NCBI GenBank assembly: GCA_001414485.1
Contig: LLEY01000044.1
Location: 62,001 to 126,000 of the forward strand
Source: Calycina herbarum
Lineage: Eukaryota > Ascomycota > Leotiomycetes > Helotiales > Pezizellaceae
DNA length: 64,000 bases
Reading direction: 5' to 3'
Part shown: one piece after another, positions 38,900-48,712 of the stretch
Layout of the letters: each line of letters opens with the position of its first letter
How positions within the stretch are numbered: position 1 is the first letter of the stretch
The notes under the pieces: model-generated
The model's input: only the letters and a program-made list of their open reading frames with translations
Databases searched by the model: none
Told to the model about the DNA's origin: nothing
Translations under genes and position numbers: made by a program

Positions 38900-40050
38900 A
38901 ATTCGTATTCTACTTAAAGAGGTTGCTTAGATTCTATTACTAATTATATATTATAATATTCCTTAAGGAGTGGATCCTTATTATTATTAGTATCTTATAC
39001 TCTACTAATTCCTCTGTTATTTTTAATCTAGGTTCTATATCTTCATACTTTAAGCTCCTTATTAGTAAGTTTAATATAATCAGTTAAAGCTACCTATTAT
39101 TAAATAGTAGTATTAACTTATTTCTTTCTCTTAGAATCTTTCTTCTTACTATACTTATTTACTCTATAGCCTAGTTAGCTATAATTATAATATAAGTTCT
39201 ACTCGTATCGATAATTTCGTTCTTCCTAGGAAAGTCCTCCTTTCTTTAGAAAGGTTTTCTTTTATATAGCGTTTGCCTCCTTACTATACTTACTAGCGTA
39301 AGAGTGCTTCTACTTTCCTAACCCTTTGCTCTTTTCTCTATGTTTAAGGTTACTCTTCCTAAATTCATATAGGCGGTTATCTAGCTAGACGACTTCCTTA
39401 ATTATACCTATAATAGTTAAGAACTATATATTCTACTTAGCCATTTCCTTACAAATATATATCTTTAATCCTCTACGAAAGAGTTCTATAAGAGTAATCG
39501 CGTCTTATCCCGACTTTGTTCTATAACGTTGAAACTTATTAGTATAATCTATTACTAATCCAGTCTAGTATAATTCCAAAAGCTTACATATAGCTGTTCA
39601 GATTATATTAAAGTCTCTAAAGACTTTCCTAATAGTTGTCTTAAATCCTCTTTAAGATTTAAATATAACCTTAGTTAATTCTATCTTTCTGTCTTTATCT
39701 TTATTTTTAAAGAAGTCTTCTAAGTATAGCTAAGCCTATTCTAATACTAATCCCCTAAGATAGGAGATAGTAAAGATAGTTTGTGAATTGTAATTGCCTT
39801 TAAACTTGTCGGAGTTAAAGTTAAAGTAGATGTCTATTTAGAGAAGGAATGAGTTAAGTTCCTTTCGCTTCCTGTAATACGTATCTAGCATCTTAACTTT
39901 AATAGATTTAAGTACTTCGACCTTATAGGGCTTGAGAGCGTCTAGTATGCTAACATTGTCGTCGTTCCTAGTTAACTATATACTAGCAGGTGTCTTCCTA
40001 GTTACACCTCTAGATGTTCTAGCAACGTTGACTCGACTAGTATTCGGGCT
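38900..40050 (-). pseudogene. LTR-3 gag remnant
   Basis: Minus-strand read-through matches, segment by segment, the plus-strand gag of LTR-4 (61,070-62,000). It shares the leader just after the LTR (TTTAAGCACCTACTTAGAAG, against TTAAGCACCTGCTTAGAAG in LTR-4) and the gag core. A zinc-knuckle remnant lies near 39,150-39,200. Stops throughout. Confidence 0.75.
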
Positions 40051-40111
40051 AGCTGCTATAGCAGGGGTTGCTAGGGCTATGGCGACTGAACTTCTAAGTA
40101 GGTGCTTAAAG

Positions 40112-40543
40112 TATAACGAAACTTAAACGAACTAAACAAAGATGACTAAGTCTCGAAGGTTAGTATATAGGTAAGAAGTATAAATGCGCCGGGTTGTTTA
40201 CTTAGAAGTAAACTCGTTACTTATATTAAAGATATTAAATAAGATAATAAGATTAATAACTAAAGTTGAGTACGAAGCTCCTATCTAGATAGTAGACATA
40301 CTAGTATATATAGAACCTTCGTTCCCCTAGGTAGCTAACTCGTTTGTCGAGCTGGCGATCTAACGAGCTGGTTCGCCTAGCGATCTAGCAATCCCTTTTG
40401 TTACGTGATTATTATAATAAAATCCTTAGATCGCTTAGCTAACCTAACCGATCCCTATCTACTATAAGAATATTCCGATAGTGCTTAACCTGTCAGGACG
40501 CCGCCTGGTCTTCACTCATCACGTGTGCACGTGATTCGTGACA
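40112..40543 (-). repeat. 5' LTR of LTR-3
   Basis: 432 bp; on the minus strand it begins TGTCACGAATCACGTG and ends TTTCGTTATA. Immediately followed on the plus strand by the CTAAT duplication. Confidence 0.92.
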
Positions 40544-43500
40544 CTAATATAAGACTCTTTATAGAATAAAGGGTTTAACCGGTAGGCCCGCCTTCTTAAG
40601 ATAGCAGGTCTAAGCCCTAGTAGTAATAAGGACTTCTATAAAGCTGAATTCCTTGAATTCCTTACCTCTGTCTTATTTATAGACCTAGTTATATTTACTA
40701 ATAGCTCTTGCTTAGACGATAAAAGTACTAGTAGTAGTGTATATCTTATAAGAGAAGAGGTTGTTTTAAATATAAGGCTCTTTCTCTTTGGTAAAATATT
40801 AGAGATATATAACGTAGAAGCTAAAGCTGCCTTATATAGTCTAGAACTAGCCCTAGACTCCTCTTTCTAAGCTTCGGCTACGAAGTACTAGATTTGTTTT
40901 AATAACCTTAAAGCTATACTATAACTAACTTACTAGTCTTATAACACGTTATAAGAGACCTTTAATAAGGTATATAGCTTTACTTAGCTATACTTAGAGA
41001 AGATTTAGATAAGATAGTACTCTAGTTATATAGGAATCCGCGGTAATAAAATAGCTGACAAAGCTATAAGAAAAGCGGCTTGAATACTCTCTTCTAATTC
41101 CTCTCTACTCTATACTACTATACTTAAGAGAGAGGTTAAAGAGATAGAGGTTAGGCTTATAAATCAGCTCTAGTAGATAACGCTTCTAGATACTTATAAA
41201 AACCTAGGACTTACTTTCTAGCTTTTAAAACCTAAGACTCTCTAGCTACTAAGAGAGGTCCTAGCTTAGCTAATTATAACTTAAACTAGATATAGAGACT
41301 TTATAATATATTACCTCTACTTCTTCTACCTCGATATACTACTAGAATTAGAGAATTATAAGTATAAAAGAGTAAAAACATAATTCTACCTACTCTACTA
41401 TAGGCTAGTAAATAATAAAGACCTAAGGCTATTAACTAAGGCAGAGGGAAACTCTTAACTTCTTTTTAAACCTAGCTATAAGGAACTCTTTAGTAAGATC
41501 TACGCTAAAACTAAGTTCTTTACAAAAATCTATTCTTTAAGATAGCTTAACTCTCTTTTCCTTTCTTTTCTCTTTACTTATATATCTTCTTTATCTTTCT
41601 CTAATTCTATAAACTAATTAAGAATAAGAGCTGTTTCAAAAGTAGAGCTTCTCTTTAAACTATCTCTTATAAATTAGCTTACTCGTTTACTATCTCTATA
41701 GCCTAGAGCACCTCTCTAACGTTATTTACTCTCTTTTAAGACTCTTTTAGAACTTAGCCTACGCGAGCTATTCTCCGCTTAATATTAAATAGAAATAAAT
41801 AAATAAATAAATTATAGAAATTCAAACCTAAGAAGCGCGAATTATTCTAGTTATTAAAGCTATTCGATTATCTAAAAAACTTAGTAAACGCTCTACTACG
41901 AAGATCTACAAAGTGCTATATACTACTCTTTCTTATAGAATAGCTAGCTAAACCTATTACTCTAAAACTAAAGCTAATTATTATAAGTTAAACGACTTAG
42001 AGAAGGAGATAATTATTCGATATATACTTAATCTAGATTTAAGAGGATTTACGCCTCGACTAGCTAGTATTAAAGATATAGTAAATCTTCTACTTAAATC
42101 TCGAGAGGTATTATACGTTAGTAAGAACTAGGCGTATCGATTTATACAACGTGAACTAGAGTTAAAGACGTGTTTTAATCGCGTTTATAACTTTTAAAGA
42201 GTCTTATACGAAGATCTAGAGCTTATTAGCACGTGGTTTTAACTAGTTAAGAATATATAAGCGAAATATAGTATTATTAACTTCGATTTCTATAACTTTA
42301 ATAAGACAGGCTTTATAATAGATATAATCTCCTTAGTAATAGTCGTAACTTACGTAGATTAACGTAGTAGAGATAAGATAGTTTAGCTAGGTAATCGGGA
42401 ATAGACGATAGTAATTATTTATATTAATAGCGAAGGTTAGAGTATCTCTCTGTTTCTAGTAGTTTAAGAGAAGAATTATCTTATAAGTTAGTATACTAAG
42501 AGCGGCCTTCTATATAACTAGGTTATTAAATTTATAAGCAACGAATAGACGAATAATAAGACGGGTCTAGAATAGCTTAAGTACTTCGACAAGTATACTT
42601 CTACTCGAGTAAAAGGTCTATATTAAATACTTATTCTTAATAGATATAAGAGTTATAAATCGGCTGAATTCTAAGAGTATTATAAGGTATATAATATTAT
42701 TACTCTTTGTTTACCTTCTTACTCTTCTTATCTAACCTAGCTACTAGATATTAGATGTTTTAGTATACTAAAGCGAGTATATAGTTACTAGATTAAGACT
42801 TTTATTAAAGCTTATATTAACTATATTACAAAGGTAGAGTTCTTCTTCGCTTTTAAAGCTGTCTATTTAGTCTCTATAATAGCCTAGAATAGTTAAGCTA
42901 GATTCTACGGAGCTGGCTTAGTATCTTTTAATTCTTAAGCTGTTCTTTCTAAGCTTAATATAAGGTTATAGACTCTAACCTCTACGGCTACCCTCTCTAT
43001 AGATACTAACCTCTAGGTCTTATAGACCTCTTATAACCTAACTAATATTCTTTTATAAATAACTTTGATTAAGAATCAGATTATACGTTATTAAGAAAGC
43101 TCGCTAACCTTTATTTTTAAGACAGTCGCTATATTAGCTAAGAGTACAGAGCTATTAGCTTATGAAATAACTTTGTTATTAGCTGAAGTCTATACTCTCT
43201 ATAAGGTAAATAAAGCACTAAGTAAACGCTAGAGAGCTAAAAAGACTTAGGTCTATTAAGGAGATATACTTACTATAGAGAATACGTAGAACGTATTAGC
43301 TTAGAAAGAGGTAGAGAAACAGGCTCGACGTAATAAGCGCTCTGAAGAGAGTAGGTAAAATAAGAGACAACTCTCTAGGCGACGATATAGCACTTACGAG
43401 AAGACTAGTTATAATACGCGAACTTGTTAAGAGGCTGTAGATACTTCTAGTTCATCGGATTCTAATTTAATTTAATTAATACTATATATTATAGTTGTTT

Positions 43501-43578
43501 AATCCTATCTTATAAGTAGTAAGATAGGGAAAAGTGATCCGCTTAGTAATATAATCCGCTCGGTAGTAAACTACGTTA

Positions 43579-43869
43579 ATATTATTATATATAATTAGTA
43601 ATATTACTAGTTATTAGCTTTATAAGCCTTATAAATACTTATATATATATATACTAATTATATTCGTTTTTTAATTCTAATCTAGTAGTTTATTCTTCTT
43701 TCTTCTTTTCTAGCTTACTTAGATTAATCTTCTTATAGATTCTTAGCTTTAGATAAGACTTAATATAATAGCTAATCTCTCTATAGTTATAATACTTATT
43801 AGTAGTTAGTAGCTAAGTATTAGTAGTAGGAATTTCTAAGTATTTATTATAAGCCGAATATAATAAGAT
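43579..43869 (-). pseudogene. Gag-like zinc-knuckle fragment between copies D and E
   Basis: Minus-strand read-through around 43,796-43,746 gives YYNYREISYYIKSY, which has the exact spacing of a CX2CX4HX4C knuckle with Cys and His turned to Tyr, as RIP would do (TGT to TAT, CAT to TAT). It is preceded by a Thr/Asn-rich stretch and followed by lysine-rich sequence. It was contiguous with the gypsy remnant at 45733 before copy E inserted, but a knuckle lying downstream of a chromodomain is not the usual order. Confidence 0.5.
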
Positions 43870-43871
43870 TA

Positions 43872-45730
43872 ACGTAGTTTATTAGCGAGTCGATTATATT
43901 ACCGAGTTAATTACTTTTTTTTAGTATAAACTTCTAAAACTTTAATACGCGTTTTCTTAACTATTTATTATAGAAATTCAAACCTAAGAAGAGCGAATTA
44001 TTCTAGCTATCGAGGCTATTCGATCGTCTAATAAACTAAGTAAATACTTCGTAGCAAAGATCTATAAAGTACTATATACGACTCTTTCTAATAGAATAGC
44101 TAGCCGAACCTACTACTTCGATTCCAAAGCTAATTATTATAAGTTAACTAAGTTAGAAGAGAAAGTAATTATTTAGAATATACTCGATATAGATTCTAGA
44201 GGATTTATACCCTAGCTAGCTAGTATAGAAGATATAGCTAATTTTATTCTTAAATCGCGAGAGAGAAGACGCGTTAGTAAGCTCTAGATATATTAATTTA
44301 TATAATAATAACTAGATCTTAAGACGTGTTTTAATCGCGTTTATAATTTCTAAAAGGTCTTATACGAAGATCTAGAGCTAATTAACACGTGGTTTCAACT
44401 TATTATAAATATATAAGCGAAGTATAGAGTTTTAAACTACGACTTTTATAACTTTAACGAAACCGGATTTATAATAGATATTATTTATCCTAGAATAGTT
44501 ATTATCTATATAGATCGGCGTAGTAGAGATAAGATAGTTTAGCTAGGTAATTAGAAATAAGCTATAGTAATTACTTATATTAATAGAGAGAGCTAGAGTG
44601 TTTCTCTATTCTTAGTAGTTTAGAGTAAGAACTATCTCTCTAACTAGTATACCGACGGCGGCCTTCTATCTAACTAGGTTATTAAACTAATAAGTAATAG
44701 TTAGACAAATAATAAAACAGGTCTAGAATAGTTAAAGTACTTTAATAAATATACTACTACTTATATAAAAGGTCTATATCGAATACTAGTCTTAGATAAG
44801 TATAAGAGTTATAAATTAGCTAAGTTCTAAAAGTACTATAAGATATATAATATTATTACTCTTAGACTATCTTCTTATTTATTCTATCTAACCTAGCTAC
44901 TTAATATTAGATACTTTAGTATATTAAAACAGGCGTATAGTTAGTAGATTAAAACGTTTATTAAAGCTTATATTAACTATATTACAAAGGTCGAGTTCTT
45001 TCTAGTCTTTATAATAGTATATAAGGAAATAATAACAGTTCTAAACTATTAGGCTAGATTCTATAGAGCTGGCCTAGTACCTTTTAACTCGTAAGTAGTG
45101 CTTTTAAAGCTTAATATAAAGTTGTAGACTCTAACTCTCTCTTAGCTATCTAGTGCTAACTCTCTCTCTTAGGTGTTCTAGACCTCTTCTAATCTAACTA
45201 AAGCACTTTTATAATTAACTCTTATATGAAATCGTATAGCCTATTACTAAGGAAGCTCGCTAACTCTACTTTTTTAAACAGTTACTACGTTAGTAAAGAG
45301 TATAGAGCGAATAGTATATAAGATAACTCTTTTGTCTATAGAGGTCTATACTCTTCGCGTAGTAAATAAAGCTCTAAGTAAACGTCGTAGAGCTAAAAAG
45401 ACTCGTGTCTATCAAGGGAGAGCACTTATAGTAGAGGATATATAGGATATTTTAGCTTAGAAGGATATAGATAAGTAAGTACGACGCGACGTACGTAAGA
45501 CAGAGGTTAGTTATAAGAAGAGACAACCTTCTAGGCAGCGCTGTAGAACTTATAGAAAAGCTAGTTATAACGCGCGAACTTATTAAGAAGTTGTAGATAT
45601 ATCTAGTTCGTTAGATCCTAAGAGCGATATTTAATTTAATATATTATAGTTGATTTATTTAGATATAAAGTTTCGTACTAAGGAAAAGTAATCGACTCGG
45701 TGATATAATTAACTCGCTGATAAACTACGT
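43872..45730 (+). mobile_element. Fot1-like pogo transposon copy E, uninterrupted (1859 bp)
   Basis: The TIR starts ACGTAGTTTATTAGCGAGTC and the complement ends at 45730. TA copies lie at 43870-43871 and 45731-45732. Coding on the plus strand: helix-turn-helix (AIEAIRSSNKLSKY) near 44000, the catalytic YDFYNFNETGF near 44435-44470 with the FNETGF core still readable, and LLNIRYFSILK near 44910. The best template here for the family's gene order, though full of RIP stops. Confidence 0.92.
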
Positions 45731-45732
45731 TA

Positions 45733-46728
45733 ATAGATAAGATAGTCTTATTATAAAGAGAATTAACTAAGAAAGAAAGTCTATTCTACGTACGAGGAAA
45801 AGGGTTTTATATATATAAGCTATATATAATTACCGGTTATTAGAACTCTTATTAGAACCTCTTACCTCGCGAGGTTACGTTTTATACGAAGGTTAATAAA
45901 CCGAGTACTCTTTAAGTATAAACTGTTATATTACTCTCTCTCTCTAGTTCTTTAGAGGTCGTAAGCTTTCGTATTCTCGAGAGCGTCTTAAGATTCTTAG
46001 GTTAGCTAAGTATATTCTTTCTACTTTATAAATAGCTTAATAATACGTCCTCGTCTCTTCTATATCGTTTTCTTATTAAGAATCGCTTCTACTACGTATT
46101 CTTAGTTATCTTCGAGGATCTTAGGTCTAAGTTAGTAGTTGTCTTAAACTTAACTTAGTAATAAGTTATTTAAAGCTAGCTAAAGAAGCTAAGAGTAGAA
46201 GACGTTATAACTTCTAAGTAGTATATCTAGGTAATAACTATATATTCTAATCACTTCTAGTACTATATACTTAGCTTACTTTATATCGAGCTTCTTTAAC
46301 TTTCTTATTATATAAACGTTTTATAGGTTTAGCTAGACTTTGTCTCTAACTTTAAAACTTAGTACTTATTATCTTCTTTAGTTTATAATATCTTCTATTA
46401 TTTACTATATAGTAGCTATTACTAACTATACCTACTTCTATACTTCTTTAAGCTTTTATATAATTATATTAGCTTTCTAAATTAGTAATCGTAGCGTAGC
46501 TTCGTCTAAGAGTTTATACTAGATATTTAGAGGTTTAGTATAATATCTATATTTAAGAAAGAAGAGGCTTACTTTTATAGCTATTACTATTTAATTGTTA
46601 ATCGCTAATTTAGCGAATAGCAGTAGCTCTTCCTAGTCGTCTTAAGCGTAATCTATAAATATACGTAGATAGGTTTCTACTATCTAGTTTATTTATTCTA
46701 TAGATTCGTCTATTTCTTTATTACACGG
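45733..46728 (-). mobile_element. Gypsy remnant: integrase C-terminus and chromodomain, cut at 46728
   Basis: Read leftward from 46728: integrase (INQIVETYLRIF with the Gln as a stop, then ELLLFAKLAINN), a linker (KVRDKV.LNL, RKLKKLDIK), and a chromodomain remnant near 45,980-45,870 (EYVVEAILNKKT, IIKLFIKWKEYT). Everything upstream (gag, protease, RT and the start of integrase) is absent, because the RIP-type sequence ends abruptly at 46728. It is a truncated, inactive fragment. Confidence 0.8.
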
Positions 46729-46732
46729 TGTA
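46721..46732 (+). promoter_or_regulatory. TTAC(N7)A motif at the compartment boundary (candidate Starship target-type site)
   Basis: TTACACGGTGTA fits the TTAC(N7)A pattern that I recall for the target site of some Starship elements. It lies exactly where RIP-type sequence gives way to normal sequence and about 560 bp before the captain-family remnant. Five fixed bases occur by chance about once per kilobase, so the weight comes from its position. Confidence 0.35.
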
Positions 46733-47292
46733 ACAGTTAGCGAGCTGCTGTTTCCGGGGGGTTTTGGCCGCTGTTTTTAGGGGTCTGCTAACCAGTTCTT
46801 AGCTGACCGCACACCTCTGCTGTCTGCATCCACGTATCGCTCATGCCATACACCACGCACCTATTGGCCGCCGACGGCGACAGTTCAAGGTTACCCTTCG
46901 TCGTCTCGTGCCATCTGCTTATCCAGGAACTCGATATCGAGAACCCCCCGTTTTCTGCTGGTCAACCAAGAAGCCAAAAGAGGCTCCCTCGGGGCCCACC
47001 GATTCTGAAGATGGATTTAAAGGCTGTGTCCTCGTACTCCGCTCCCTCCATCCTGACCTCTGTATCCATCCTCCACTCACTCATCCACTCTCCATCTCGC
47101 TCTCCATTTCTGTCCACCTCACCTCCTCTCCTGTCAGCAGAGCTCTCGTGGCATCGGCCGTCCCTCCTTCTCTATCGCTATCGACCTTTCATCCTCCTCC
47201 ACACGATTGTTAGCTGTCTCGATGCCTAGATTTACCGTCTCCTAGCCTTCCTAAGCTCCCGTACCAATTATGCGCCAGCCTCAACATGATGA
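46729..47292. other. GC-rich non-coding segment, possibly a solo LTR or element edge
   Basis: About 560 bp of normal composition, with CpA and TpG plentiful. It begins TGTAACAGTTAGC and contains a pyrimidine-rich run (about 47030-47150, CACTCACTCATCCACTC) like fungal promoters or LTRs. It could be read as an LTR starting at 46729 and ending CTCAACA at 47286, but the flanking pentamers (CACGG, TGATG) do not match, so I do not call one. The open frame at 46843-47229 has no recognisable domain. Confidence 0.4.
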
Positions 47293-48712
47293 GTAGTCTC
47301 TAGTAACGAGTTTAAGATCCCAGAGATTATCTACGACCCGACGCTTGTGCTTAGCCCTCATACCTTCATACTCGGCATGCTCTTCAAAATTCAGGCATTC
47401 AAATCTCCTAGCATTATTTCCCCAGAAAAGCTGTACAGTTTGAACGTTCTTAATGGCATGAACGAGCAACAGCTCCCACTCAAGGACGAGTTGAGCGACG
47501 ATTTTATATTTTGCCAAGCTATAGAGACTGCCTGTGGCGTTTCTCTTGCACGGCAATTACAACTGTCCTCTAATTCAGTCCGCTATCGGATGAAGATAGG
47601 CGGCCAGATCACAGGCTTTGTGCAGGTAACGAAGCCATACGTCCTCCGCGATGGGGCAGCCAAGGCGCTGAACGAAAGCCGTAAGTATTGATCTTCAAAC
47701 CTCACGGACCGTCAACTAATCTCAAATCTTTTGCATAGCCGACGTCAGTGATTCACTCCAAAACCTCATCCTTCAACATTCTAGCATCGACACGTTCCTC
47801 AAACACTACCTCGATCGGAATATCAACGTCGACGTCCAGAACATCTATCGTGGCCAAGCGCCTCAGCGGGACCTGATGAGATTTGCATGCTCAATGAGCC
47901 GCTCGATCGATCCCCGTCGGCCACGGAAATTGACCACTGAGCAATCTTTGTCGGTCGATCGCCTTCCATGTGTTGTTAAATTAAATCGTCGCATAGCGAA
48001 ACTGTCAGGAGCCCTACGAGATTCTAAAGGGGAAGAAAAATATCAGAAGGTTCGTCGTCGCCTTCAGAGTGAGAAGCAGCGGCAGCGGAGGCTCCTCTTA
48101 GCCGACCTTGTGGACCGTTTTAAAAAGGAGCAGCCGGTGATTGATAGCGAGCGGCAGTTATCTGGGAAGGTGGTCGACGAGGACAAGCGGGACGCGTTAG
48201 AGCGATCGGATCAGTTGACGCCGGAACATCTCCTTTTGATAGACGCCATCTTGACGCTCCTGGAGACGACCCTCGAGAACGAGACTCGACGGAGAATCGC
48301 GGCAATCAACGCCATAACAGCGTACTGCGGCGTGGAGGAAGGGCCTCCTCCCCGTCGCATTCAGCTTGGACGTCCAGTGAAGGATGACAGTCTTGTGGTC
48401 ACCAAAGCCGAAGAGCCTGATGCTCTAAACCAAGCGATACGATCTATCGAGGGAAAAAAGAGGCCGACCAAATGCTTCGTCTGTCTTCGGAATCCTGCGT
48501 TGACATTGCGTGAGAGGGTCGCCTCTTTCGCTACCCCAGGTTCCCTAAGCAGTCACTTTTTGAGGAAGCGTGTGAGCAAGTTACAAAGAGGGGCACACAT
48601 TGACTGTCAGGCTTGCAACGTCAGGCTGGAAGGCCGAGTGCAGTTACTGATTCATGCAGAAAGGGTCCACGGAACCGTTTCACGTGGTCCGGCAGAGAGG
48701 TTGATTGCCTAG
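47293..48712 (+). pseudogene. N-terminally truncated DUF3435 (Starship captain-type tyrosine recombinase) gene with C2H2 finger
   Basis: Two exons, 47293-47680 and 47739-48712, flank a 58-bp intron (GTAAGT...CATAG) and give 453 residues. The first exon begins mid-domain after TGA stops (EIIYDPTLVLSPHTF). The junction keeps the frame and yields SDSLQNLILQHSSIDTFLKH, with YLDRNINVDVQNIYRG after it, the conserved block of DUF3435 ('FluG-type') proteins. This family includes the captains that mobilise Starships; the His of LQHSS, the Tyr of KHYL and the upstream Arg of LRDGAAK are candidate recombinase-box residues. The C-terminus has a Cys/His stretch from CFVC and a C2H2 finger (CQAC, then HAERVH), plus basic regions. 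The missing N-terminal part probably prevents function. CDS-like composition is well kept, so the loss looks recent or the upstream exons are displaced. Confidence 0.8.

Larger units (their letters stand above)
33297..40543 (-). mobile_element. Ty3/gypsy chromovirus LTR retrotransposon LTR-3 (7247 bp)
   Basis: 432-bp LTRs (33297-33728 and 40112-40543) are flanked by CTAAT (33292-33296 and 40544-40548). Orientation is minus: gag lies near 40,000-39,100 and pol runs leftward. The C-terminal integrase linker and start of the chromodomain form the open stretch 34791-34492 (KVYLVQKNINIKRLSNKLDY, then FYISLLEPVLPG). A purine tract (minus AAGAGGGGGATAG) abuts the LTR at 33729-33741. Between pol and that LTR lies an extra antisense reading frame (separate entry). 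Same family as LTR-4. RIP-inactivated. Confidence 0.92.
30999..41811 (+). mobile_element. 5'-truncated non-LTR retrotransposon LINE-2, split by gypsy LTR-3
   Basis: Plus-oriented and flanked by the 14-bp duplication TTATAGAAATTCAA (30985-30998 and 41812-41825); it ends in an AAATAAATAAATAAATAAA tail. The core is only about 3.56 kb. The 5' ORF1 and most of the endonuclease are missing, as expected from incomplete reverse transcription. Reverse transcriptase is readable from about 31,900 to 32,850 (GYVDDIRLL near 32,530) and RNase H from about 40,680 to 41,070 (GIRGNKIADKA). Same family as LINE-1. RIP stops are scattered. Confidence 0.87.
30906..43576 (+). mobile_element. Fot1-like pogo transposon copy D, split by LINE-2
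   Basis: The left TIR begins ACGTAGTTTACTACTAAGCG and the complement ends at 43576. TA copies lie at 30904-30905 and 43577-43578. Coding resumes at 41812 with ILAIEA-like helix-turn-helix sequence and runs to about 43500. The core after removing LINE-2 and one 14-bp duplication is 1844 bp, identical to copy A. RIP-inactivated. Confidence 0.9.

Noticed and set aside
1862..46728. Possible alternative genetic code, because families are readable only if TAG/TAA code for Gln/Trp
   Set aside because: The island genes at 47-57 kb use stops normally, and the pattern is explained by CpA/TpG to TpA mutation of repeats.
46843..47229. A 128-codon open frame as a gene
   Set aside because: No domain; proline/serine-rich because of a pyrimidine-rich promoter-like stretch; an overlapping frame is equally open.
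46729..47286. A definite solo LTR (TGTAACAG to CTCAACA)
   Set aside because: Flanking 5-mers differ and there is no second copy in the window to define its end.
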